A stretch of 64,000 bases of DNA from CAVZCK01 sp963773735 (GTDB lineage Bacteria; Pseudomonadota; Alphaproteobacteria; Rhizobiales; Rhodomicrobiaceae): positions 65,386 to 129,385 of the forward strand of contig CAVZCK010000020.1 in the NCBI GenBank assembly GCA_963773735.1. The letters are read 5' to 3'. Position numbers and translations under genes: made by a program. The first letter of the stretch is position 1. Every line of letters begins with the position of its first letter. The notes below the pieces were generated by a model. The model saw nothing but the letters and a program-made list of their open reading frames with translations. It ran no database searches and was not told the DNA's origin. Positions 8,301 through 16,234 of the stretch are shown here, in pieces.

Positions 8301-11120
8301 ATGCTATCTTTCGCGACGCTTGCTAGTAAGGTTTTTGGAACGTCCAACGAACGCAAGCTGAAAGCGTTTGACGCGCGCGTTGCGGCCATCAACGCCCTGG
8401 AGCCCGAAATCGTCACCCTCTCGAACGATGCCCTCCGCGCCAGAACCTTGGAGTTCAAAGACCAGATTGCCCAGGGACGGTCGCTCGACGATCTTCTGGT
8501 CCCAGCATTCGCCACCGTGCGTGAGGCGGCCAAGCGTACCCTCGGACAGCGCCATTTCGACGTGCAGCTGGTCGGCGGCATGGTGCTGCATCAAGGCGAC
8601 ATCGCCGAAATGAAGACCGGCGAAGGTAAGACGCTTGTCGCAACTCTCCCAGTCTACCTCAATGCGCTTGCCGGGCGCGGTGTCCATGTCGTCACCGTCA
8701 ACGATTATCTCGCACGCCGCGACGCCGATTGGATGGGCGCGATCTACAAGTTTCTCGGCATGTCGGTCGGCGTCATTCTGCATGAGCTCGATGACGAGCA
8801 GCGCCGCCAAGCCTATGGCTGCGACATCACCTACGGCACCAACAACGAATATGGCTTCGATTATCTCCGCGACAATATGAAATATTCGACTGCCGAAATG
8901 GTGCAGTTCGGAGGGCGCGGCGCAGATCTCGCGGGGCATGCTTACGGCATCGTCGATGAGGTCAACTCCATCCTGATCGACGAGGCGCGCACCCCGCTTA
9001 TCATTTCCGGCCCGGTCGAAGACCGCTCGGACCTCTATAACGCGATCGACACGATCATTCCCCAGCTCCGCACCGAAGATTTCGAACTCGACGAAAAGAT
9101 GCGCACCGTCGCCCTGACGGAGTCCGGCAATGAGCGCGTCGAGGAGCTGATGCGCGAACGCGGCGTGCTGAATGAGAAATCATCGCTTTACGATATCGAG
9201 AACGTCTCGCTCGTCCATCATGTGACCTCGGCGCTCAAGGCGCATAAGCTGTTCATGCGCGACCGTGATTATATCGTCCGTCAGGGCAAGGTCGTCATCA
9301 TCGACGAATTCACCGGCCGCATGATGGAAGGCCGACGCTATTCCGAGGGCTTGCATCAGGCGCTTGAGGCCAAGGAGCGCGTCGAAATCCAGCCGGAAAA
9401 CCAGACGCTGGCCTCGATCACCTTCCAGAACTACTTCCGCCTCTATGACAAGCTTGCCGGCATGACCGGAACGGCGCTGACGGAAGCCGGTGAGTTTCAG
9501 GATATTTATGGGCTCGACGTGATCGAGGTCCCGACCAATCGGCCGATGGTGCGCGGCGACCATCATGACGAAGTCTACCGCACCGCGCGTGAAAAGAACG
9601 ACGCCATCATCGAGCTGATCAAGAACTGCCGCGAGCGCGGCCAGCCGGTCCTGGTCGGCACGACCTCGATCGAAAAATCGGAAACGCTCTCGGAAGAGCT
9701 CAAGAGGCTTAAGATCCAGCATCAGGTGCTGAACGCGCGCTACCACGAGCAGGAAGCCCATATTATCGCGCAGGCAGGCGTCCCGGGCGCGGTGACCATC
9801 GCGACCAACATGGCGGGCCGCGGCACCGATATTCAGCTCGGCGGCAATCTTGAAATGCGTGTCAAGACCTGGGTCGCGGAGCAGCAGACGAAGGGCAAGA
9901 CCCCGGGCGAGGACGAACTCGAAGAACAGACCAAGATCGTCAGTCAGGAGATCGCGGAGAAGAAAGAACAGGCGCTTAAGGCGGGCGGCCTCTACGTCGT
10001 CGGCACGGAGCGTCACGAGTCGCGACGCATCGACAACCAGCTTCGCGGCCGCTCCGGCCGCCAGGGCGATCCGGGCGACAGCAAATTCTTCCTGTCGCTC
10101 GAAGACGATCTGATGCGCATCTTCGGCTCCGACAGGATGGACGGCATGCTGCGCCGTCTCGGGCTTCAGGAGGGCGAGGCGATCATCCACCCCTGGATCA
10201 ATCGCGCGCTCGAAAAAGCCCAGCAGAAGGTCGAGGCGCGCAATTTCGAGATGCGCAAGAACATTCTCAAATATGACGACGTGATGAATGACCAGCGAAA
10301 GGTCATTTTCGAGCAGCGCATCGAGCTCATGCACAAGGACGAAGTCAGTGAGACGATCGCCGGCATGCGCCATGAGACGGTCGACCAGCTCGTTTCCGAC
10401 CATGTTCCGCCGAATGCCTATGCCGAACAATGGGACACAGCCGGGCTCCAGGAGGCGGCGAAAGCCGTTTTAGCGCTCGATCTGCCGATCGTCGATTGGG
10501 CCAAGGAGGAGGGCATCGCCGATCAGGAAATCCGTGAGCGGCTGATCGGCAAAGCCGATGCCGCTGCGGCGCGCAAGGCCGCCGAATTCGGGCCGGAACT
10601 GATGCGGCAGGTCGAAAAGGGCATTCTGCTGCAGATGCTCGACCAGCTCTGGCGCGAACACATCATCATGCTCGAGCATCTGCGTCAGGCTGTCGGCCTG
10701 CGCGGCTATGCCCAGCGCGATCCGCTCAACGAATATAAGAGCGAGGCGTTCGCCTTGTTCGGGACCATGCTGTCACGCCTGCGCATGGCCGTGACCGAAC
10801 AGCTCATGCATATTCAGCTTGCACCCAATCAGAGCTTCGAGATGCAGGCTGAGGAGTTGCCGGAAATGCGCCCGTCGCATGTCGATCCGCTTACCGGCGA
10901 AGACGAGTTCGAATTTGCCGAGGCGGCAACCGGCACCGATGGCCCGCTGCCGCGCAAGGGCGGCCGCGGCGGCGGCGGCGTACCGGTACGCTCCCGCAGC
11001 AAGGCCGCGGCGGTCGATCCCAACAATCCGGCGACCTGGGGCAAAGTTTCCCGCAACGCCCCCTGCCCGTGCGGCTCGGGCAAGAAATTCAAACATTGCC
11101 ACGGCGCACTCGTGGCGTAA
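8301..11120 (+). CDS. secA: Protein translocase motor subunit SecA
   Basis: The ATPase drives preproteins through SecYEG. It has 939 residues. Walker A (MKTGEGKT) lies near residue 103 and the second nucleotide domain includes IATNMAGRGTDI and RGRSGRQGDPG. The C-terminus has the zinc-binding tail CPCGSGKKFKHCHG used for SecB binding, after a Gly/Arg-rich linker. ATG 8301 gives the usual N-terminus (MLSFATLASKVFGT). The gene is intact and diverges from the parvulin gene. Confidence 0.98.
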   Translation: MLSFATLASKVFGTSNERKLKAFDARVAAINALEPEIVTLSNDALRARTLEFKDQIAQGRSLDDLLVPAFATVREAAKRTLGQRHFDVQLVGGMVLHQGDIAEMKTGEGKTLVATLPVYLNALAGRGVHVVTVNDYLARRDADWMGAIYKFLGMSVGVILHELDDEQRRQAYGCDITYGTNNEYGFDYLRDNMKYSTAEMVQFGGRGADLAGHAYGIVDEVNSILIDEARTPLIISGPVEDRSDLYNAIDTIIPQLRTEDFELDEKMRTVALTESGNERVEELMRERGVLNEKSSLYDIENVSLVHHVTSALKAHKLFMRDRDYIVRQGKVVIIDEFTGRMMEGRRYSEGLHQALEAKERVEIQPENQTLASITFQNYFRLYDKLAGMTGTALTEAGEFQDIYGLDVIEVPTNRPMVRGDHHDEVYRTAREKNDAIIELIKNCRERGQPVLVGTTSIEKSETLSEELKRLKIQHQVLNARYHEQEAHIIAQAGVPGAVTIATNMAGRGTDIQLGGNLEMRVKTWVAEQQTKGKTPGEDELEEQTKIVSQEIAEKKEQALKAGGLYVVGTERHESRRIDNQLRGRSGRQGDPGDSKFFLSLEDDLMRIFGSDRMDGMLRRLGLQEGEAIIHPWINRALEKAQQKVEARNFEMRKNILKYDDVMNDQRKVIFEQRIELMHKDEVSETIAGMRHETVDQLVSDHVPPNAYAEQWDTAGLQEAAKAVLALDLPIVDWAKEEGIADQEIRERLIGKADAAAARKAAEFGPELMRQVEKGILLQMLDQLWREHIIMLEHLRQAVGLRGYAQRDPLNEYKSEAFALFGTMLSRLRMAVTEQLMHIQLAPNQSFEMQAEELPEMRPSHVDPLTGEDEFEFAEAATGTDGPLPRKGGRGGGGVPVRSRSKAAAVDPNNPATWGKVSRNAPCPCGSGKKFKHCHGALVA

Positions 11121-11237
11121 TCATCGAGATTATGCCTGAGCGGCTCCGGCTGGTGCCGTAGAGTGAGCCGCACCGGCGGCGTGAGGCCTGCGCGCTATCG
11201 CGATCCGCAATTTTCCGTAGGCCGACAAAAGAGCCGG

Positions 11238-11850
11238 TCAGGACAGCCGCGCGATCTGACTGCGTTCGATGCCATGAGTAATCTGCGACCGCCCGGCGAC
11301 GGTCCTGTCAAATCCGATCCCCACGCCATATTGCGACGCTAAAACGCTGCGGATGATGGAGCCGAAGAAGGCTTCCGCGGCGGCGGGAACGGCCGAGGCC
11401 TTCTGCATCACGTGAGCCAGCATGTCATATGCGGCGGCCCAGGGACTCACTTATCTCCGGCTTCAGATCCGGGCCGAGGACGCGGCTCAGCATCGACGAG
11501 AACGCCTCGGCGACGATGGCATAATGCTCGTCCTCGACATCATATCCCATATGCCGGCGGCCGAGGTCGGCGACATGCTCCGATACCGCCGCAATCCGGT
11601 CTAGGCTCCTGACGATCGTCGATAGCATCTGAACGAATTTGGCTTTGTGCGGCGTCATGTCGTCGGGAAAGAGACCCCGAAGCTCGGGAGAAAGCCGGAA
11701 CAGCTCGTCGTAGAATACCCGGCTGGCCTCGTTGGATTGGCCGCTGAGCAGTCTGAAGCTGTCCTGAACAATCTCCACCTGTGTCGGCGTCATCGCGGTA
11801 TGCACGATGAATATATACCCACCAGATTGAGCAAGACGAACGTCGTTCAT
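11238..11850 (-). CDS. Globin-family protein (single frameshift)
   Basis: A bacterial single-domain globin. The first part (11850 to about 11445) contains TPTQVEIVQDSF (A helix), LFPDDMTPHKAKFVQML and a probable proximal His in GRRHMGYDV. The frame then shifts near 11443 and continues with PWAAAYDMLAHVMQKA (H helix). The tail after that is Ser/Ala-rich and not recognisable. ATG 11850 follows a strong GGAGGGGGAG site; the globin fold itself starts about 20 residues later. Such globins bind O2 or NO. It lies beside a second globin on the same strand. Confidence 0.8.
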
Positions 11851-12036
11851 TTTCGCTCCCCCTCCAAAGAGAGATTAGCCGCGCCAAATATTGCTAAAAA
11901 AATTTGTCCTATCAACAAACCTCTCACGTTTGCGGACGATATTAGGGGTCTTACCTACAAATTTATTTGTGACATATCTCAGATTTTGGGTGCGTCTGAG
12001 AAATAATTGTCGATCGCTGCTGGCTCTGGTCGAGCG

Positions 12037-12585
12037 TTACCGCTTGCCTACGCTCTTAAAAAGCGAAGATATGTCTGCCCCGCGCTCAGTGGCATCCAGC
12101 CGCGATTGCATGGCATCGACGGGCTCGTTTTCATCGTCTTCGGGGCTCGTCATGCCAGGTTCCATGGCTCCTACGACGATGTCATAGGCCGTGCTCCACG
12201 CATCTTTCACCTCGTCGGTGCACTCGGCTCCGAGCGTTTTCTCAAGCGCCCAAACCAAAGCCGACTTCATCGTCGCATAGTCCTCCATGCGAACGCCGTA
12301 GGCTGCGTGAAGCTTGCCCGACCAAAATGCTCCCGGGAGCACAGCGCTCGCTGACGCTTGAGCAGTCACGGGTAACGAAACGACCGACCGAAGATGGAGC
12401 TGCACAACCTCGGTAATGACTTTCATGAATTTGGCTTGCTGGGCCTTTAAGTCGGTTCTGAACATCGGCTTGATTTCAGGTGCGATTGTAAACAGCCGAT
12501 TGTAGAAAACAGTACCAAACTGATCGGCAATCGGCTCGATCTTCGCAAAGCTGCGTTGCAATACTCGGAGCTGAGCGGGCGTCAT
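12037..12585 (-). CDS. Globin-family protein with C-terminal extension
   Basis: A 182-residue globin paralogous to its downstream neighbour. It begins MTPAQLRVLQRSF, has a CD region FRTDLKAQQAKFM and a candidate proximal His in GKLHAAYGVRMEDY, followed by the H helix DAWSTAYDIVVGAM. The last 45 residues are acidic and polar and lie outside the fold. The distal-side residue cannot be assigned by eye. A TTG at 12597 is an alternative start. Oxygen or NO binding is known for the family; the role next to a hydrogenase locus is open. Confidence 0.8.
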   Translation of the reverse strand: MTPAQLRVLQRSFAKIEPIADQFGTVFYNRLFTIAPEIKPMFRTDLKAQQAKFMKVITEVVQLHLRSVVSLPVTAQASASAVLPGAFWSGKLHAAYGVRMEDYATMKSALVWALEKTLGAECTDEVKDAWSTAYDIVVGAMEPGMTSPEDDENEPVDAMQSRLDATERGADISSLFKSVGKR

Positions 12586-12597
12586 GCCAAGGGCCAA

Positions 12598-13168
12598 CCA
12601 ATACAGTGTTTGAACTTCCGACCCCAGCGCTAAAACAGACGCCGAGCTTGACCATCGCGGCCAACTTCAGTACCGACCGTAGTCCGCACGATCAGTAAAG
12701 AGAAATACTCTAACAGGCTGGTATTTTAAACTCAAATTTGTCGATCGCTCTCTCCTCTATGATGATAAGCTCCGTCATGGATATTCAAAATGCAAAATAT
12801 ATCTAATTTAAAACAATTGTTCTATTCATATTTTATATTAGTATTATATGATATATCATATGATATATGCCTAAGCGGCGTTTCGATATTTTCCGGACTA
12901 TGATCTTGCGCCGCATGGGCGGAAAATCCGTAATATTGCTTATATAAAGTCTGCGGCGCCTTGCTGATCCACACCGAGCTGGCCCGGAAATATTCGGATG
13001 TGAAGTGATTGAACTTCATGCATTAAGATCCAAAATCTGATCCTGGGGCCCCGCGCCAAACGAATTGCGTCGGACATTGAGCGGCCCGATTTGCGTATCT
13101 GCTTTCCCTTCCGCAGATCGCGTCTTAGACTGCTGCAAAGCAGCTTCACAAAAGTGAAATTAACTTTC
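12598..13168. other. Gene-free stretch with an AT-rich core
   Basis: No credible gene is seen between the globin and the activator. Bases about 12700-12870 are strikingly AT-rich for this genome, including a perfect 16-base palindrome ATATGATATATCATAT at 12846-12861. Promoters of the divergent flanking genes must lie here, but no -35/-10 pair is clear enough to name. Confidence 0.6.
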
Positions 13169-14614
13169 ATGGACAAGGCGGGCACAGTCCTTCTCGTAAC
13201 GCCCCGCGCCGACGATTGGTCGCCGGCGAAGGCGCTCTTGGCCACGCAATATGGATACCGCGTCTTGCAGGCGTTATCGGCTGCGGAAGCTCGCGCGACC
13301 TTGGGCGATGTGCATGTCGACCTGGTTATCGCCGACGAGGGCGACGCCGACGCAGATGGCGTCGCCCTGCTGTCGGCCCTTCGAATTTCGTATCCCGATA
13401 TCATTCGCGTGCTGGCGCTGCCGGCACAATACGCGGCGGTGCAGAGGGCGATTTCTCAGGCGTCGGTCTACCAGTTTCTGCGTAAGCCGCTCGATGCTGA
13501 CCAAGTTGGACTTGTCGTGAAGCGCGGGCTGGAAACTCGTGAGCTTGCGAGACGCCACCGTCTGCTCGCTCGCGAATTCAAACTCTCATTTGATGCGCTC
13601 GAATTCGATCGCCCGCATCTGCCGATACGCAATGAAAGTCTCCGGTTCGAGAAGCTGGTCTATGTCAGCGAGAAAATGGCCGAGCTGTGCGATCTTGCCC
13701 GGACAGCCGCCAAGAGCGATCTGCCGATCCTGATTCAGGGAGAGACCGGCACGGGAAAGGAACTTCTGGCGCGCGCCATCCATTACAACTCTCACCGCCA
13801 TACCAGTCCGCTCATGGTGCAGAATTGCGGTGGAATGCCGGATGAGTTGCTCCACTCCGAATTGTTCGGTCATAAGCGAGGCGCCTTTACCGGCGCGGTT
13901 TCCGATCGTCTCGGTCTGTTTCGCGCTGCCGACGGCGGAACGGTCTTTCTCGACGAGATTTCCGACGTCTCCAAAACCTTTCAGGTCAGCCTCCTGCGTT
14001 TCCTCCAGGAAGGCGAAGTGAAGCCACTTGGCTCCGACGCGACGCAGACATGCAATGTCCGCATCCTGGTGGCGTCTAACCGTCCGCTGAATGAGCTCGT
14101 TGCGGCGGGGGCGTTTCGCCAGGATCTCTACTTCCGTCTGCGCGGCTTCGAGTTTGAAGTTCCGCCTCTGCGCGAGCGGACCGAGGACATTCCGGCGCTT
14201 GCGGAATTCTTCACGGCCAAGCACAGCGCGGCCATTGGACGGAAAGTCCTCGGCATTTCCGCCAAGGCATTGGCAAAGCTGGTTTGTTATGATTTTCCGG
14301 GCAACATCCGTGAGCTGGAAAACGAAATCCGCAGGATGCTTGCTCTTGCCAGGGACGGCGAATATCTGACCACCCATCATATGTCGCCAACGATCCTGAA
14401 CGCCTCGGCGCGGCCGCCCGCGCAGACGCCGTCGCAGTTCCTTCCAGAAGGTGAAACGCTGAAAGATCGGGTGGAGAGCCTGGAGCGTCATGTCGTGCGC
14501 GAGGCGCTGACGCGCTATCGCTGGAACCAGAGCCGCGCCGCCGAAGAACTGGGATTGTCGCGGGTCGGCCTTGCGAATAAAATCAGACGATATGGACTGG
14601 ATGAGCAGGTCTGA
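13169..14614 (+). CDS. NtrC-family sigma-54 activator, HoxA/HupR-like hydrogenase regulator
   Basis: A 481-residue enhancer-binding protein. An N-terminal receiver (residues 1-120) keeps the phosphate-site Asp (D56) and the conserved Lys (K106), but lacks the usual acidic pair after strand 1 and has Pro for the switch Thr/Ser. The AAA+ domain has Walker A GETGTGKE (191-198), the sigma-54 contact loop GAFTGA and Walker B FLDEI. The C-terminal Fis-type helix-turn-helix ends NKIRRYGL. ATG 13169 begins the receiver; an upstream in-frame start at 13091 is less likely. No sensor kinase is adjacent. Its target is probably the -24/-12 promoter at 14998. Confidence 0.9.
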   Translation: MDKAGTVLLVTPRADDWSPAKALLATQYGYRVLQALSAAEARATLGDVHVDLVIADEGDADADGVALLSALRISYPDIIRVLALPAQYAAVQRAISQASVYQFLRKPLDADQVGLVVKRGLETRELARRHRLLAREFKLSFDALEFDRPHLPIRNESLRFEKLVYVSEKMAELCDLARTAAKSDLPILIQGETGTGKELLARAIHYNSHRHTSPLMVQNCGGMPDELLHSELFGHKRGAFTGAVSDRLGLFRAADGGTVFLDEISDVSKTFQVSLLRFLQEGEVKPLGSDATQTCNVRILVASNRPLNELVAAGAFRQDLYFRLRGFEFEVPPLRERTEDIPALAEFFTAKHSAAIGRKVLGISAKALAKLVCYDFPGNIRELENEIRRMLALARDGEYLTTHHMSPTILNASARPPAQTPSQFLPEGETLKDRVESLERHVVREALTRYRWNQSRAAEELGLSRVGLANKIRRYGLDEQV

Positions 14615-14856
14615 TGCCCGACGAGAATGACTCAGATCCATCGGGATCGGTCAATGTCGTACCCTTCCCGCAATCGCGTGTTGCGCCGCGTGGCTCGGAG
14701 GGCGGCTTCAAGGACCTCGGTCTGAGTGACCTTGCGCAAATGCTCGGCGCGCCCGGCCGGCAGGGCACAGGACACTGGTGCAGCCGCTGTCAGGGCATCT
14801 GGTATGGCTATCTTCTGGAGGTGGCGTGCCCAAAATGCGGTGGGCGCAGCGGCTAG
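14614..14856 (+). CDS. Small zinc-ribbon protein coupled to the activator
   Basis: An 80-residue protein whose ATG overlaps the activator's stop codon (TGATG), so translation is probably coupled. The first half is disordered. The C-terminal half has two CxxC pairs (HWCSRCQGIWYG and ACPKCGG), the layout of a one-zinc ribbon. I do not recognise a named family. Its position between the regulator and hhyS suggests a role in hydrogenase regulation or assembly, which is inference. Confidence 0.75.
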   Translation: MPDENDSDPSGSVNVVPFPQSRVAPRGSEGGFKDLGLSDLAQMLGAPGRQGTGHWCSRCQGIWYGYLLEVACPKCGGRSG

Positions 14857-14997
14857 CGCCGATCCCGCCAAGAAGGTGAAAACTTGCTTTCTGCTGTAAA
14901 GCAACTTTGCAGCGAATTTTCCGGCATCAACTCGGCAATATCTTTCACATCACCGTAAACCCAAGCATTGATCGGCTTTCTCATCCGCTGACCCGCT

Positions 14998-15014
14998 TTG
15001 GCACATGGCTTGCT
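14998..15014 (+). promoter_or_regulatory. Sigma-54 (-24/-12) promoter of hhyS
   Basis: The sequence TTGGCACATGGCTTGCT matches the consensus YTGGCACGRNNNTTGCW at all core positions. The GG (15000-15001) and GC (15012-15013) are exactly ten bases apart, as required. It lies 57 bases before the hhyS start codon and directly downstream of a sigma-54 activator gene. Transcription should begin near 15025. Confidence 0.85.
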
Positions 15015-15070
15015 TTGCCCGAGCAAGAAGCACATCCGCATCGATGCTTCGGATCAAGCTGGAGGAAGCA

Positions 15071-16030
15071 ATGGCAAATCTCTTATGGCTCCAGGGCGGC
15101 GCCTGCTCAGGCAATACGATGTCGTTCCTGAATGCCGAAGAGCCGAGTGCGTGCGATTTGGTGACCGATTTCGGCATTAACGTTCTGTGGCACCCCTCAC
15201 TCGGGCTTGAACTTGGCGACAACCTCCAGCGGATATTGAGAGCGCTCATATCCCGCGAGATTGCGCTGGATGTCTTCGTGTTCGAGGGCACCGTGATAAC
15301 GGCTCCGAACGGCACGGGCGCATGGAACCGCTTTGCCGGCCGGCCCATGAAGGACTGGGTTGGCGAGCTTTCCAAAGTCGCCGGCTACACGGTCGCGATC
15401 GGCGACTGCGCAACATGGGGCGGCATCCCTGCAACCGAGCCCAACCCCACGGACAGCATGGGGCTGCAGTACCTGAAGCGCAAGCGTGGCGGCTTTCTCG
15501 GCGAAAATTACAGATCCCGAGCCGGGCTGCCTGTGATCAACATTCCGGGCTGCCCTGCCCATCCGGACTGGATCACGCAGATCGTCGTCGCTCTCGCCAC
15601 CGGGCGCGGCGCCGACATTGCGCTCGATGATCTGCAGCGGCCGAAAACCTTCTTCACCACCTTTACGCAGACCGGCTGTACGCGGAACATGCATTTCGCC
15701 TACAAGGTCTCGGCGACCGAGTTCGGCCAGCGCAAGGGCTGTCTCTTCTACGATCTCGGCTGCCGGGGGCCGATGACCCATTCGCCCTGCAACCGGATTT
15801 TGTGGAACCGGCAATCATCGAAAACCCGCTCGGGGATGCCGTGCATCGGCTGCACCGAGCCGGAATTCCCCTTCTTCGAGCTAGCCCCCGGGACCGTGTT
15901 CAAGACGCAGACGCTGATGGGCGTGCCCAAAGACATGCCGGAAGGAGTCAGCAAGGCCGGCTACGTAAAGCTGACGGCGGCCGCCAAGGCAGCCTCGCCC
16001 GCATGGGCCGAGGACGACATTTTCGTCTAG
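15071..16030 (+). CDS. hhyS: [NiFe]-hydrogenase small subunit, group 1h
   Basis: A 319-residue electron-transfer subunit carrying iron-sulfur clusters. The start is set by GGAGG (15061-15065); upstream in-frame starts lie in or near the sigma-54 promoter. The N-terminal motif is WLQGGACSGNTM: Cys12 is kept, but the second Cys of the usual CxxC is Asn15. GDCATWGGIPA, NIPGCPAHPDW and a Cys-rich C-terminal half (TGCTRN, GCRGPM, HSPCNR, GMPCIGC) follow. It has no Tat signal and no C-terminal anchor helix, as expected for group 1h, whose proximal cluster is known to use a 3Cys-1Asp set. High-affinity H2 oxidation is inferred from the group. Confidence 0.95.
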   Translation: MANLLWLQGGACSGNTMSFLNAEEPSACDLVTDFGINVLWHPSLGLELGDNLQRILRALISREIALDVFVFEGTVITAPNGTGAWNRFAGRPMKDWVGELSKVAGYTVAIGDCATWGGIPATEPNPTDSMGLQYLKRKRGGFLGENYRSRAGLPVINIPGCPAHPDWITQIVVALATGRGADIALDDLQRPKTFFTTFTQTGCTRNMHFAYKVSATEFGQRKGCLFYDLGCRGPMTHSPCNRILWNRQSSKTRSGMPCIGCTEPEFPFFELAPGTVFKTQTLMGVPKDMPEGVSKAGYVKLTAAAKAASPAWAEDDIFV

Positions 16031-16103
16031 TGTCCCGATTCCGAAGTTCGCCTCATTCTGCAGCTAGCTCCTTAGCGAACTTCGGAATCTCAAGGGACAC
16101 TAG
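16027..16103. repeat. Long palindrome at the hhyS stop codon
   Basis: Arms 16027-16051 and 16075-16103 pair over 25 bases, starting CTAGTGTCCC and ending TTCCGAAGTTCGC at the stem top. The right arm carries an extra four bases (TTGA when read on the left-arm strand) as a bulge. The hhyS stop TAG (16028-16030) is part of the left arm. Confidence 0.85.
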
Positions 16104-16119
16104 CAACTCTATGATTCTC

Positions 16120-16195
16120 GTGTGGTTTGAGATCGAGAAATCCCCTTGCTGAGCAAGCTGAGACAATGAAGGGGATTTCTCGATCACCACACTAG
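16120..16195. repeat. Second long palindrome, between hhyS and hhyL
   Basis: Arms 16120-16147 and 16169-16192 pair over 24 bases (GTGTGGT ... GATCGAGAAATCCCCTT), again with a four-base TTGA bulge, this time in the left arm. The right end extends to ...CACTAG at 16195, echoing the ends of the first palindrome. The two look like related elements in opposite orientation. Confidence 0.82.
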
Positions 16196-16234
16196 GCGTT
16201 GCATCCGCCCCAAGCTGCTTTAGGAGACATCCCC

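Noticed and set aside
9180..10430. A 416-residue frame antisense to secA
   Set aside because: It mirrors secA codon structure in high-GC DNA and has no recognisable domain.
12940..13404. A 154-residue minus-strand frame opposite the activator start
   Set aside because: It overlaps the well-supported receiver domain on the other strand and has Ser/Ala/Arg shadow composition.
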